From Cyclobacteriaceae bacterium (GTDB lineage Bacteria; Bacteroidota; Bacteroidia; Cytophagales; Cyclobacteriaceae): a stretch of DNA of 64,000 nt. Of this stretch, positions 37,540-46,362 are shown piece by piece. The stretch spans positions 36,210-100,209 of the forward strand of contig JANWWN010000003.1 of NCBI GenBank assembly GCA_025055435.1, given 5' to 3'. A program made the position numbers and the translations under genes. The notes under the pieces were generated by a model, which was not told the DNA's origin, did no database searches, and was given only the letters and a program-made list of their open reading frames with translations. Position 1 is the stretch's first letter, and every line of letters begins with the position of its first letter.

Positions 37540-38449
37540 GTTTTTGTTTTGCCAGAAATAATTTTTGCAAGTAAAGTAATAAACCCGAAAAAATGATGGC
37601 AGCCGGAATTACCAGATAAAGCGGTGCAGCTTCCGACTCATCCGGGTGAATATCGGAAATATCGAGCTGGTACAGATAAATCATCAACAGGGTAACAGCA
37701 TTATGTGCAAAATGAGCAAATACCGGAACCAACAGATTGCCGGAGCCGGCATACAGATAGCCAAAGAAAACACCTAACAACATGCGCGGCACAAATCCGA
37801 AAAACTGAACATGAATGGCGCTGAACAAGATGGCACTTATCCAAACGGCTACGTGAACATTTCCGGTAATTTGTTCTAAGCGGTTTTGCAAAATGCCCCG
37901 AAATACAAACTCTTCGCCAATGCCCGGAAGCACCGCAACGACCAACAGCGCTACGGCAAACTGTCCGTGTGATGAAAAGGTAGTGAGCAGGCGGGTGAGC
38001 TCCATGCGCATATCCTCCTGCTGACGGGCCCAGGTTTCAAACTCCTTTAAAAATTCGGGAAACTCCATGTGCATATTCCAATAAGCTACCGGCGATAACA
38101 GTACCTGAAGGCACAATCCGGCCAGCATTACTACCGCAAGCACGGGTATGTCAGCCCGGCCGGTAAGCAGGTCCCTTACCCTTTGGTGTTCGGTCAGGGT
38201 GATGTATGCCAGCGGTAACAGAATCAGACCCAACAGGGCGGCAGTTGCCTGTATAATCATCAGGGCACCGAAAATATCAGGTGGGGCCGATAACGGCTGA
38301 AGCACATCTTCCATCAGATTGCCGGAATAAAAAGGTGTAGCCAGAGCAATTCCCACTGCCGGGCCGATCAGGGTAAATCCGCCAATAACCAGCACCAGGA
38401 CGACAAGGAACGATCGCAAGGGATGGTCAACCTTTAGCCTGCTGTTCAT
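37523..38449 (-). CDS. CPBP family intramembrane glutamic endopeptidase
   Basis: Membrane protease-like protein of 308 residues from ATG 38449 (MNSRLKVDHPLRSFLVV). The ORF track extends to 38803, but that part is antisense to dus and lacks membrane character. About eight hydrophobic helices are present. The Rce1/CPBP motifs GIGEEFVFRGIL (EExxxR), the FSAIH segment and HFAHN are intact. Substrates are unknown. It is first in the minus-strand string leading to cdsA. Confidence 0.88.
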   Translation of the reverse strand: MNSRLKVDHPLRSFLVVLVLVIGGFTLIGPAVGIALATPFYSGNLMEDVLQPLSAPPDIFGALMIIQATAALLGLILLPLAYITLTEHQRVRDLLTGRADIPVLAVVMLAGLCLQVLLSPVAYWNMHMEFPEFLKEFETWARQQEDMRMELTRLLTTFSSHGQFAVALLVVAVLPGIGEEFVFRGILQNRLEQITGNVHVAVWISAILFSAIHVQFFGFVPRMLLGVFFGYLYAGSGNLLVPVFAHFAHNAVTLLMIYLYQLDISDIHPDESEAAPLYLVIPAAIIFSGLLLYLQKLFLAKQKHEITG

Positions 38450-38488
38450 GCCGCAATGGTAGATAAAAAACTTTAAAAGGCTAAAGGT

Positions 38489-38496
38489 TATCTTTG
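38489..38496 (+). promoter_or_regulatory. -7 box upstream of dus
   Basis: TATCTTTG, an exact TAnnTTTG, 11 bp before ATG 38508. A GTG at 38499 is too close to it to be a likely start. Confidence 0.4.
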
Positions 38497-38507
38497 CGGT
38501 GCTGAAA

Positions 38508-39497
38508 ATGGTTCGGATAGGAAACATAGAACTTGGAGATTTCCCATTGCTGCTGGCGCCCATGGAAGATGTAAGCGACCCGCCCTTCCGTGCCGTGTGC
38601 AAAGACAATGGTGCTGATTTGATGTACACCGAATTCATTTCATCGGAAGGACTGATTCGGGACGCTGCGAAAAGCAAACAAAAGCTGGATATATTTGAAT
38701 ATGAGCGGCCCATCGGCATCCAGTTATTTGGAAGTGACATTGACCACATGCGGCAGTCGGCCGAGATAGCCACTGCGGTTAACCCTGATTTAATTGATAT
38801 CAATTACGGATGCCCGGTAAAAAATGTGGCCTGCCGCGGAGCAGGTGCTGCGTTGCTGCAGGATATTCCGAAGATGGCACGCATGACCGAAGCCGTAGTA
38901 AAGGCTACGCACCTGCCGGTAACGGTTAAAACACGCTTAGGGTGGGACGACTCGACAAAAAATATTCTTGAAGTAGCCGAGCGCCTGCAGGACGTTGGTA
39001 TTAAGGCGCTCACCATTCATGGCCGTACGCGTGCACAGATGTATAAAGGCGTAGCCGACTGGACGCTTATCGGTAAAGTGAAAGAAAATCCGAGGATACA
39101 CATTCCCATCTTTGGCAATGGCGACATTGATTCACCGGAAAAAGCGCTCGAATACAAAAACCGTTACGGAGTTGATGGCATCATGATCGGGCGTGCTGCG
39201 ATTGGATATCCCTGGATTTTTAATGAGATAAAAACTTTTTTGAAAACCGGTAGCCGGCCCGCTCCACCCGATGTAAGTGAACGGTTGCGCGTTATCCGCA
39301 AGCACCTGGAGTTCTCTATCCGCTGGAAAGGAGAGCGAACCGGCATTTTTGAAATGCGCCGTCATTACACCAACTACCTGAAAGGATTACCCGATGTTAA
39401 ATCATTCCGTATCCGGCTGGTAAATGCCGCAACGCTTCAGGAAATTGATGACATCCTTCACGAACTTGAAAATCAGGTTACGGAACCGGTGATATAA
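38508..39497 (+). CDS. dusB: tRNA-dihydrouridine synthase (DusB-like)
   Basis: FMN enzyme reducing uridines in tRNA D-loops. It has 329 residues from ATG 38508 (MVRIGNIELGDFPLLLAPMEDVSD). The ORF track uses a GTG three codons upstream. Motifs: APMEDVSDPPFR, DINYGCPVKNVACRGAGAAL with the catalytic Cys, TIHGRTRAQMYKG, and the phosphate-binding FGNGDI and GIMIGRAAIG. Divergent from the CPBP gene across 58 bp. Assignment to DusB rather than another Dus is by overall pattern. Confidence 0.92.
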   Translation: MVRIGNIELGDFPLLLAPMEDVSDPPFRAVCKDNGADLMYTEFISSEGLIRDAAKSKQKLDIFEYERPIGIQLFGSDIDHMRQSAEIATAVNPDLIDINYGCPVKNVACRGAGAALLQDIPKMARMTEAVVKATHLPVTVKTRLGWDDSTKNILEVAERLQDVGIKALTIHGRTRAQMYKGVADWTLIGKVKENPRIHIPIFGNGDIDSPEKALEYKNRYGVDGIMIGRAAIGYPWIFNEIKTFLKTGSRPAPPDVSERLRVIRKHLEFSIRWKGERTGIFEMRRHYTNYLKGLPDVKSFRIRLVNAATLQEIDDILHELENQVTEPVI

Positions 39498-39519
39498 AGC
39501 CTGACGGGTTTTCGGGGGG

Positions 39520-39551
39520 TTTGCACTTTCGTCGGGAATAGATTCTCTTTG
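39520..39551 (+). promoter_or_regulatory. Candidate promoter of the EamA transporter
   Basis: TTTG (39520-39523), a 20-base spacer, then TCTCTTTG, one mismatch from TAnnTTTG, ending 29 bp before ATG 39581. Confidence 0.45.
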
Positions 39552-39580
39552 CGCCTTCTTTGGGCAAACTTCCTTTCTGC

Positions 39581-40477
39581 ATGAATCAACGTTCCGTTTC
39601 CGGACTGGCTATAACCCTGCTGGTAATACTGTCACTTACCTGGGGCACTTCTTTTATTCTGATAAAGAAAGGCCTTGAAGTGTTAAGTCCCGAAACCGTG
39701 GCAGCATTGCGCGTTTCAGCGGCCTTCTTTTTACTTTTGCCCGTCGCCCTGACCCGCGTAAAGCAGCTTCGCCCCCGGCACTTGGTAAAGTTGCTGGCCT
39801 CCGGCATGATGGGCATCTTTATTCCTGCCTTTTTGTTTGCAGTAGCGCAAACCCGCATTGCCAGTTCCGTTGCCGGCATCCTGAACACCCTTACTCCGGC
39901 CTTTACCATGCTGGTTGGTGTGCTGTTATTTAAACAACGCTTTCGCTGGATTGCCGTTGCGGGTTTGTTGCTTGCTTTTGGCGGAACGGTGATGCTGATG
40001 CTCGCACGCGAAAACGGTAAGATAGAAGGCATCAACATTTATGCCCTGCTGATTGTAATGGCCTGTGTGCTGTATGGAATGAATCTGAATTTTGTGAAAT
40101 TCAAAGTTGCCGATCTTCACCCGCTAACCATTACAAGCTGTGCGCTGATGCTGTTGGGACCATTGGCGCTTGTGTATCTTTTTGGTTTCACTCCTTATTT
40201 AACTGTGCTGAGCAGTCATCCCGAAGCATGGAAGGCAACCGGATATGTAGTGCTACTCGGAATTATGAGCACGGCATTCGCGACATACTTGTTTTATCAT
40301 CTTTTACAAATCAGTACACCCATGCTGGCCAGTTCGGTAACTTACTTTATGCCGGTGGTAGCTGTGCTGTGGGGGGTGCTCGATCAGGAAGTTTTATATC
40401 CCGGACATTTCATCGGTATGGCTGCAATCCTGGGGGGAGTTTATTTAGCCAACCGCCCATCGGCAACATCGTCTTAA
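39581..40477 (+). CDS. EamA (DMT superfamily) transporter
   Basis: Inner-membrane permease of 298 residues from ATG 39581; the ORF-track TTG at 39560 adds seven residues. Ten hydrophobic helices in two EamA repeats are visible, e.g. LSLTWGTSFILIKKGLEVLSPE in the first, and YVVLLGIMSTAFATYLFYHLL and SSVTYFMPVVAVLWGVLDQE in the second. Members export amino acids or other metabolites; the substrate is not predictable. Single gene between dus and purH. Confidence 0.9.
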   Translation: MNQRSVSGLAITLLVILSLTWGTSFILIKKGLEVLSPETVAALRVSAAFFLLLPVALTRVKQLRPRHLVKLLASGMMGIFIPAFLFAVAQTRIASSVAGILNTLTPAFTMLVGVLLFKQRFRWIAVAGLLLAFGGTVMLMLARENGKIEGINIYALLIVMACVLYGMNLNFVKFKVADLHPLTITSCALMLLGPLALVYLFGFTPYLTVLSSHPEAWKATGYVVLLGIMSTAFATYLFYHLLQISTPMLASSVTYFMPVVAVLWGVLDQEVLYPGHFIGMAAILGGVYLANRPSATSS

Positions 40478-40500
40478 AAGTAAGGGTAAAAATTTCATAC

Positions 40501-40508
40501 TACCTTTG
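40501..40508 (+). promoter_or_regulatory. -7 box upstream of purH
   Basis: TACCTTTG, an exact TAnnTTTG, 17 bp before the purH ATG. No good -33 element is seen. Confidence 0.45.
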
Positions 40509-40525
40509 CGCCTTCACGTAAACGT

Positions 40526-42052
40526 ATGAGCAAAAAACCCATCCGGCGCGCACTCGTTTCGGTGTATAATAAGGAAGGACTTGAGCCCGTCATCCATGCG
40601 CTGGGAAAGTCAGGAGTTGATTTTGTATCAACCGGAGGCACCCGGCAGTTTATTGAAAGCCTGGGGTATAAGGTGATACCCGTGGAGGATCTTACCGGTT
40701 ATCCTTCGGTATTTGGCGGACGGGTAAAAACGCTGCACCCTGCCGTATTTGGCGGTATTCTTTACCGGCGCGACAATGAAAGCGATCAACGCGAAGCCCA
40801 TCGGCATGGTATTGCGTCCATCGATCTGGTGTTGGTTGATTTATACCCCTTTGAAGAAACGGTGGCAGCGGGCGCTTTGGAGGAGGAAGTGATTGAAAAA
40901 ATTGATATTGGTGGTGTTTCGCTTATCCGCGCAGCTGCTAAAAATTATAAGGACGTGCTGGTGGTGTCATCGCGCAGGCAATATGCACGCCTTCTTGAAG
41001 TGCTTGAAGAGACATCCTGCATGCCAACAGAAGAACACCGCAGGCAGTTTGCTGTGATGGCATTTGATGTTACATCGCATTACGACACATCGATTTTTAA
41101 CTGGTTTAATCAAGACGGGCAGGTTCCTTCCTTTAAAAAGAGCATTCAGGGTGGGCGCTCACTGCGCTATGGCGAAAACCCGCATCAATGGGGAAAATTC
41201 TATGGCCCGTTGGATGACCTATTTGAACAACTGCATGGAAAGGAATTATCCTATAATAATCTGGTGGACATAGACGCTGCCTGCGGATTGTTGGAAGAAT
41301 TTTCCGGTGAAACTGCTTTTGTGATTATCAAGCATACCAATGCATGCGGTGTGGCAACAGGTACAACGGTTCATGAGGCTTATGTAAAAGCTTTGCAGGC
41401 TGATCCGGTCTCCGCGTTTGGCGGCATATTGGCTACCAATAAACTGGTTGATGCGAAGGCAGCCGAAGAAATCAACAAACTGTTTTTCGAGATTCTCATC
41501 GCACCGGCCTTTTCCGCAGATGCGTTGAACCTGCTGACATCAAAAAAGAACAGGATTCTTTTGGTGCAGAAGAAGAGCCTTCATCAGGAAACGCAATTCA
41601 AAAGCCTGTTGAATGGTGTGCTCGAACAGCAGGCCGATAACCAGACTGAAACCGAAGCCCAACTGAAGGTGGTTACCCATCGCCCGCCCACGCCACAGGA
41701 AACTGCTGCTATGCTTTTTGCTTCGCGCATAGCCAAGCACAGCAAGTCGAATACCATTGTGTTGGCAGTTGATGGTCAGATGCTGGCCAGTGGAGTAGGT
41801 CAAACTTCCCGTGTTGATGCACTGAAGCAGGCCATTGAAAAGGCTAAGTCATTTGGCTTTTCACTGCAGGGAGCCGTGATGGCTTCCGATGCTTTCTTTC
41901 CGTTTGCCGACAGCGTAGAGATTGCCCATCGTGCAGGGATTACGGCAGTCATTCAGCCTGGTGGTTCCGTGCGCGACCAGGAGTCCATCGACTTTTGCAA
42001 TGCCCACAACATGGCCATGGTCTTTACCGGCTACAGGCACTTCAGGCACTAA
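40526..42052 (+). CDS. purH: Bifunctional AICAR formyltransferase / IMP cyclohydrolase
   Basis: Catalyses the last two steps of IMP synthesis. At 508 residues it is full length. The N-terminal MGS-like IMP cyclohydrolase domain holds RALVSVYNKEGLEPV, FVSTGGTRQFIE and FGGRVKTLHPAVFGGIL. The AICAR transformylase domain (~200-508) holds LRYGENPHQWGKF, FVIIKHTNACGVA and a C-terminal SDAFFPFADSVEIAHRAG followed by a GGSVRDQ motif. Confidence 0.97.
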   Translation: MSKKPIRRALVSVYNKEGLEPVIHALGKSGVDFVSTGGTRQFIESLGYKVIPVEDLTGYPSVFGGRVKTLHPAVFGGILYRRDNESDQREAHRHGIASIDLVLVDLYPFEETVAAGALEEEVIEKIDIGGVSLIRAAAKNYKDVLVVSSRRQYARLLEVLEETSCMPTEEHRRQFAVMAFDVTSHYDTSIFNWFNQDGQVPSFKKSIQGGRSLRYGENPHQWGKFYGPLDDLFEQLHGKELSYNNLVDIDAACGLLEEFSGETAFVIIKHTNACGVATGTTVHEAYVKALQADPVSAFGGILATNKLVDAKAAEEINKLFFEILIAPAFSADALNLLTSKKNRILLVQKKSLHQETQFKSLLNGVLEQQADNQTETEAQLKVVTHRPPTPQETAAMLFASRIAKHSKSNTIVLAVDGQMLASGVGQTSRVDALKQAIEKAKSFGFSLQGAVMASDAFFPFADSVEIAHRAGITAVIQPGGSVRDQESIDFCNAHNMAMVFTGYRHFRH

Positions 42053-42160
42053 AGCAGATGACTTATCCCTTCATGTAAGTTTTCGGCTGTTATCGCATGA
42101 AAAACAGTTGATTATTTATTTACTTTCGGGCAATTTTTTCAACATCACATCCAATTCAGC

Positions 42161-43186
42161 ATGGCGCTTTTCGACTTCTTTACCTCCGACATTGCGATTG
42201 ACCTGGGAACTGCCAACACGCTCATCATTTATAAAGACAAAATCGTGGTGGATGAGCCTTCCATTATTGCTATTGATAAGAATACCAATCGCGTACTGGC
42301 GCTTGGCCGCGAGGCCATGCAGATGCATGAGAAAACGCATGAAAACATCAAAACCATCCGCCCGCTAAAAGAGGGTGTTATTGCCGACTTCCAGGCAGCC
42401 GAGATGATGATTCGCGGGTTGATTAAGATGATTGACACCGGCAAGCGGTTGTTTCCGCCTTCGTACCGGATGGTTATATGCATACCTTCCGGCATTACCG
42501 AAGTAGAAAAACGCGCTGTACGCGACAGCGCTGAACATGCCGGAGCCAAGGAAGTGTACATGATTCACGAACCGATAGCCGCAGCCCTCGGGATAGGCAT
42601 CGACATCGAACAGCCGGTTGGCAATATGATTGTGGACATTGGCGGCGGAACAACCGACATCGCTGTGATCGCGTTGTCGGGTATTGTGTGCGACCAGTCG
42701 ATACGTGTGGCGGGCGATACCTTTAACCGCGACATCCTTGATTATATGCGCAGGCAGCACAACCTCCTCATCGGTGAACGCTCGGCCGAGAGAGTAAAAA
42801 TTGAAGTGGGCTCGGCCTTAACCGAACTGGATGACGGACCGGATGATTATGAAATACGCGGCCGCGACCTGATGACCGGTATTCCGAAAACCATTAAAAT
42901 TTCTTATTCCGAAGTAGCCTTTGCGCTGGATAAGTCGGTTTCGAAACTGGAGGAGGCCGTGTTGAAAGCCCTCGAAACATCACCTCCCGAACTGTCGGCC
43001 GATATTTATGAACGTGGTATTTACCTTACCGGAGGCGGTGCACTGCTTCGCGGTTTGGGTAAGCGTTTGAGTTTAAAAACCAAGTTGCCTGTTCATGTTG
43101 CCGATGACCCGTTGCGTGCAGTGGTGCGCGGTACCGGCGTGGCACTGAAGAATCTGCACCATTATCGTTCCGTGCTCATGACCTGA
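42161..43186 (+). CDS. mreB: Rod-shape-determining actin homologue MreB
   Basis: Cytoskeletal ATPase that positions the elongation machinery. The protein has 341 residues. An N-terminal amphipathic start (MALFDFFTSD) precedes the phosphate-1 motif AIDLGTANTLI, phosphate-2 MIVDIGGGTTDIAVI, and the adenosine motif YLTGGGALLRGLGKRLS. It is the first gene of the mreBCD-pbp2-rodA operon. A TACTTTCG box near 42119 is a one-mismatch -7 candidate. Confidence 0.97.
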   Translation: MALFDFFTSDIAIDLGTANTLIIYKDKIVVDEPSIIAIDKNTNRVLALGREAMQMHEKTHENIKTIRPLKEGVIADFQAAEMMIRGLIKMIDTGKRLFPPSYRMVICIPSGITEVEKRAVRDSAEHAGAKEVYMIHEPIAAALGIGIDIEQPVGNMIVDIGGGTTDIAVIALSGIVCDQSIRVAGDTFNRDILDYMRRQHNLLIGERSAERVKIEVGSALTELDDGPDDYEIRGRDLMTGIPKTIKISYSEVAFALDKSVSKLEEAVLKALETSPPELSADIYERGIYLTGGGALLRGLGKRLSLKTKLPVHVADDPLRAVVRGTGVALKNLHHYRSVLMT

Positions 43187-43187
43187 T

Positions 43188-44024
43188 ATGCAGCGGATAC
43201 TGTTGTTTATCTACCAATACCGCGCATTCTTCACGTTTCTGTTTCTGGAACTGATAAGTGTGGCGTTGTATGTGCAAAACAACAGCTACACCGGAGCACG
43301 TTTTTTTAATTCCACTAACCGCCTGGCGGTGGCTATCAATAACTTTACTTATAGCATTCGCGATTACTTTGCCTTACGCGATATCAACCGTACACTGGCG
43401 GAAGAAAACCGGTTGTTGCGTGAACAACTGCAACAATATCGTCAGGGCCTGCTCTACGCGCGCGACCCGGTGATTGATTCGGTAAGGATTCACCAATACC
43501 AGTTTACCTCAGCCCGTGTAATCAGCAATTCGGTGGGGCGCTTTACCAATTTTATTACCATCGACCGTGGCCTAAACGATGGTGTGGAGCCCGGTATGGC
43601 CGTAATCAGTCCGGAGGGTATAGTAGGCAAGGTTAAAGTTTCGGGTAACCGCTTTAGCGTAGTAACCTCGCTATTGAACGTAGATGTCATGGTTTCGGCC
43701 CGGTTGAAGCGCACCGGACACTTCGGCACCGTTCAGTGGGATGGTGTTGACCCGGATTATATTCCGTTTAAATACCTGCCCAGACATGTACAACCTGTTG
43801 TGGGCGACAGTATTGTTACCACCGGCTACAGCGGTATTTTTCCGGAAGACCTGATGATAGGAACCATAGCCGAGATTCAACTTGCGCAGGGAGCACCGTT
43901 TTATACCATTCGCGTTAAGCTGGCCCAGGATTTCCGGCGCCTCTCCTATGTGCAGGTAATCCGTAACCGGCTGTTACCCGAAATCGATTCACTTGAGCTT
44001 CGCGTACCCGACTTTAATCAATGA
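43188..44024 (+). CDS. mreC: Rod-shape-determining protein MreC
   Basis: Periplasmic scaffold of the elongasome. The protein has 278 residues: one N-terminal transmembrane helix (AFFTFLFLELISVALYV), a coiled coil (~65-90, NRTLAEENRLLREQLQQY), and a beta-rich domain (TSARVISNSVGRFTNFITIDRGLNDGVEPGMAVISPEGIVGKV). It starts 1 bp after mreB and overlaps mreD by 4 bp. Confidence 0.95.
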   Translation: MQRILLFIYQYRAFFTFLFLELISVALYVQNNSYTGARFFNSTNRLAVAINNFTYSIRDYFALRDINRTLAEENRLLREQLQQYRQGLLYARDPVIDSVRIHQYQFTSARVISNSVGRFTNFITIDRGLNDGVEPGMAVISPEGIVGKVKVSGNRFSVVTSLLNVDVMVSARLKRTGHFGTVQWDGVDPDYIPFKYLPRHVQPVVGDSIVTTGYSGIFPEDLMIGTIAEIQLAQGAPFYTIRVKLAQDFRRLSYVQVIRNRLLPEIDSLELRVPDFNQ

Positions 44025-44533
44025 ACCGACAGTTTTTATCTTATATTATTTCATTCATCGCGTTCTTTCTCATACATGTTTTCTTTTTCAGGAATGCGGT
44101 GTTTATGCACACGGCATTCTGCTTTTTCTATGTGGGATTTTTTTTGCGCATGCCCGTTGACGTAAATCCTTTGGCGGGCATGGTAGCAGCTTTCCTGATG
44201 GGCCTGCTGGTTGATGTGTTTTATGACAGCCCGGGACTGCATGCCATGGCCAGCGTGTTGTTTGTATTTCTGCGCCATTACTGGCTGCGTTTACTTACGC
44301 CGCAAGGTGGGTTCGACAGTGGAGCCCGGCCGGCCCTGACCCAATACGGCAGCTTGTGGTATTTGCTTTATGCCCTGCCGCTTGTTTTTATCCACCACAG
44401 TGTTCTCTTCTTTACCGAAGCCGGTGGCTTTCAGTATTTTTGGACTACCGCAGGTAAAGTATTCGCCAGTATGATTTATACTGTACTGGTTCTGATCGTA
44501 TTGGAAATCATTCGTCCGCCTAAACGAATATGA
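44021..44533 (+). CDS. mreD: Rod-shape-determining protein MreD
   Basis: Inner-membrane protein of 170 residues with five to six hydrophobic helices, including MAAFLMGLLVDVFYDSPGLHAMASVLFVFLRHYW, the recognisable MreD-type segment. It is part of the elongasome complex with MreC and PBP2. Overlaps of 4 bp on both sides indicate translational coupling. Confidence 0.88.
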   Translation: MNRQFLSYIISFIAFFLIHVFFFRNAVFMHTAFCFFYVGFFLRMPVDVNPLAGMVAAFLMGLLVDVFYDSPGLHAMASVLFVFLRHYWLRLLTPQGGFDSGARPALTQYGSLWYLLYALPLVFIHHSVLFFTEAGGFQYFWTTAGKVFASMIYTVLVLIVLEIIRPPKRI

Positions 44534-46362
44534 CCGAAGGACGCAAAGAAGTTATTCAGATACTGATTGTTTTTGTCGGTGTCGTGTTTCTGGCCAAGTT
44601 GTTTTATATCCAACTGGTGGACGACCGCTATGCGCGCATGGCCGAGAGCAACACCATTGTAAAGGAGACCGAATATCCGTTTCGCGGTCTGATTTACGAC
44701 CGTAACGGCAAGCTGCTGGTGTACAACACGCCCGAATACGACCTTTTTGTGGTTCGAAAGGAGGTAAAAAATCTGGATACTGCATTGTTCTGCGAGGTAT
44801 TTAACCTTTCGCGTGAGGACTTTGTCCGGCTGGTTGCCGAAATGCGCAAGCGCAAGGAATATTCGCCTGTAAAACCTACACTGTTTCTTCGGCAATTGTC
44901 CAACTACGATTTTGCGAAAATTCAGGACCACATGGATGAGTTTCCGGGCTTCTACATTCAACCGCGTACTGCAAGGGCTTATACCACCAAATCGCTGGCC
45001 AATGTGCTGGGCTACGTGAGCGAAATATCACGCAGCCAGCTCGAAAAAGATACGACACGTATCTACCGACAGGGGGATTACATCGGTCAAAGCGGTTTGG
45101 AGGCCCAATATGAGATTTACCTTCGTGGCAAGCGCGGTGTGCGTTACAAACTGCGCAACGTAGATGGCGTGGACAAGGGTTCATTTAAAGACGGGGAGTA
45201 CGATACGCTGCCTGTTCCGGGGTATGACCTGATTACTACCATTGACCTGGCGCTTCAGGAGTACGGTGAAAAGCTCATGCGTGGTAAAGTGGGCAGTATC
45301 GTGGCCATCGATCCGGCAAACGGAGAAATTCTTTCCATGATCTCCGGGCCATCGTACGATCCGGTGCTGCTAACAGGTCGTAATTTCAGCAGCAATTTCA
45401 TGTTGGTAAGCAGCGACTCGGCCAAGCCTTTATTTACACGGCCCTTGATGGCCATGTATCCGCCCGGTTCCATTTTTAAAATCGTGCAAACGCTCATCGC
45501 CCTGCAGGAAGGTGTGGTTAGTTACGAAACGCGCTTTCCCTGCGATCGCTCGGTAGTGAATTGCCATAATCATCCGCAACCCTGCGATCTGCATATGGCT
45601 GTTCAGTATTCGTGCAATCCGTATTTTCATCAGGTTTTCCGAAGAATCATCAACCAGAATAAATCGCCTAACACGTTTACCGATTCACGCATCGGTCTGG
45701 AAAACTGGCACAACTATGTGTCCCGTTTTGGATTGGGACAGCCTTTAGGTATAGACCTGCCCAGCGAAAAAGGTGGTCAGATGCCCGGCCCACCGTTGTA
45801 TAACCGCATTTACGGAGAGGGTCGCTGGAAATTCTCAACCATATATTCGCTGGCTATCGGACAGGGAGAAATGCTGGTTACGCCCGTGCAAATGGCCAAC
45901 CTCGCGGCTATTATGGCCAATAAAGGATTCTACTACACACCACATCTGGTCAAAGAAATCCGCGGAAGCGAACAGCAGCCCGATATACAGCGCCACGAAA
46001 CCGGTATTGAAGAAAAATATTTTGATTTTGTGCAGGATGCCATGAGCGATGCCATTTACGGAACAGCACAGCGGGCTGTTATTCCGGGTATTGAGCTGTG
46101 TGGTAAAACCGGTACCGCCCAAAATCCGCACGGGTACGACCACTCGGTATTTATGGCATTTGCGCCGAAAGAAAATCCGAAAATTGCGATAGCCGTGTAT
46201 GTGGAAAATGCCGGCTGGGGCGGAAGAGCTGCTGCCTCCATCGCCAGCCTGATGATTGAAAAATATTTAACCGGTGAAGTTAAACGAACCGCCCTGGAGG
46301 AATATGTGTTACGCGGACAATTTCTTGACCCGGTTGTAAAAGCTACACCTATAACCGATTGA
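44530..46362 (+). CDS. mrdA: Penicillin-binding protein 2 (elongation transpeptidase)
   Basis: Class B PBP that crosslinks peptidoglycan during elongation. The protein has 610 residues: one N-terminal transmembrane helix (~8-28), a pedestal domain (~40-220) and a transpeptidase domain. The active-site motifs are SxxK in PPGSIFKIVQTL, SxN in YSCNPYFHQ, and KTG in CGKTGTAQNP. Its position between mreD and rodA confirms the elongation role. Confidence 0.96.
   Translation: MTEGRKEVIQILIVFVGVVFLAKLFYIQLVDDRYARMAESNTIVKETEYPFRGLIYDRNGKLLVYNTPEYDLFVVRKEVKNLDTALFCEVFNLSREDFVRLVAEMRKRKEYSPVKPTLFLRQLSNYDFAKIQDHMDEFPGFYIQPRTARAYTTKSLANVLGYVSEISRSQLEKDTTRIYRQGDYIGQSGLEAQYEIYLRGKRGVRYKLRNVDGVDKGSFKDGEYDTLPVPGYDLITTIDLALQEYGEKLMRGKVGSIVAIDPANGEILSMISGPSYDPVLLTGRNFSSNFMLVSSDSAKPLFTRPLMAMYPPGSIFKIVQTLIALQEGVVSYETRFPCDRSVVNCHNHPQPCDLHMAVQYSCNPYFHQVFRRIINQNKSPNTFTDSRIGLENWHNYVSRFGLGQPLGIDLPSEKGGQMPGPPLYNRIYGEGRWKFSTIYSLAIGQGEMLVTPVQMANLAAIMANKGFYYTPHLVKEIRGSEQQPDIQRHETGIEEKYFDFVQDAMSDAIYGTAQRAVIPGIELCGKTGTAQNPHGYDHSVFMAFAPKENPKIAIAVYVENAGWGGRAAASIASLMIEKYLTGEVKRTALEEYVLRGQFLDPVVKATPITD

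Noticed and set aside
38450-38803. N-terminal extension of the CPBP protease ORF in the track
   Set aside because: It is antisense to the dus gene, has no membrane-protein character, and a good ATG with a normal N-terminus exists at 38449.
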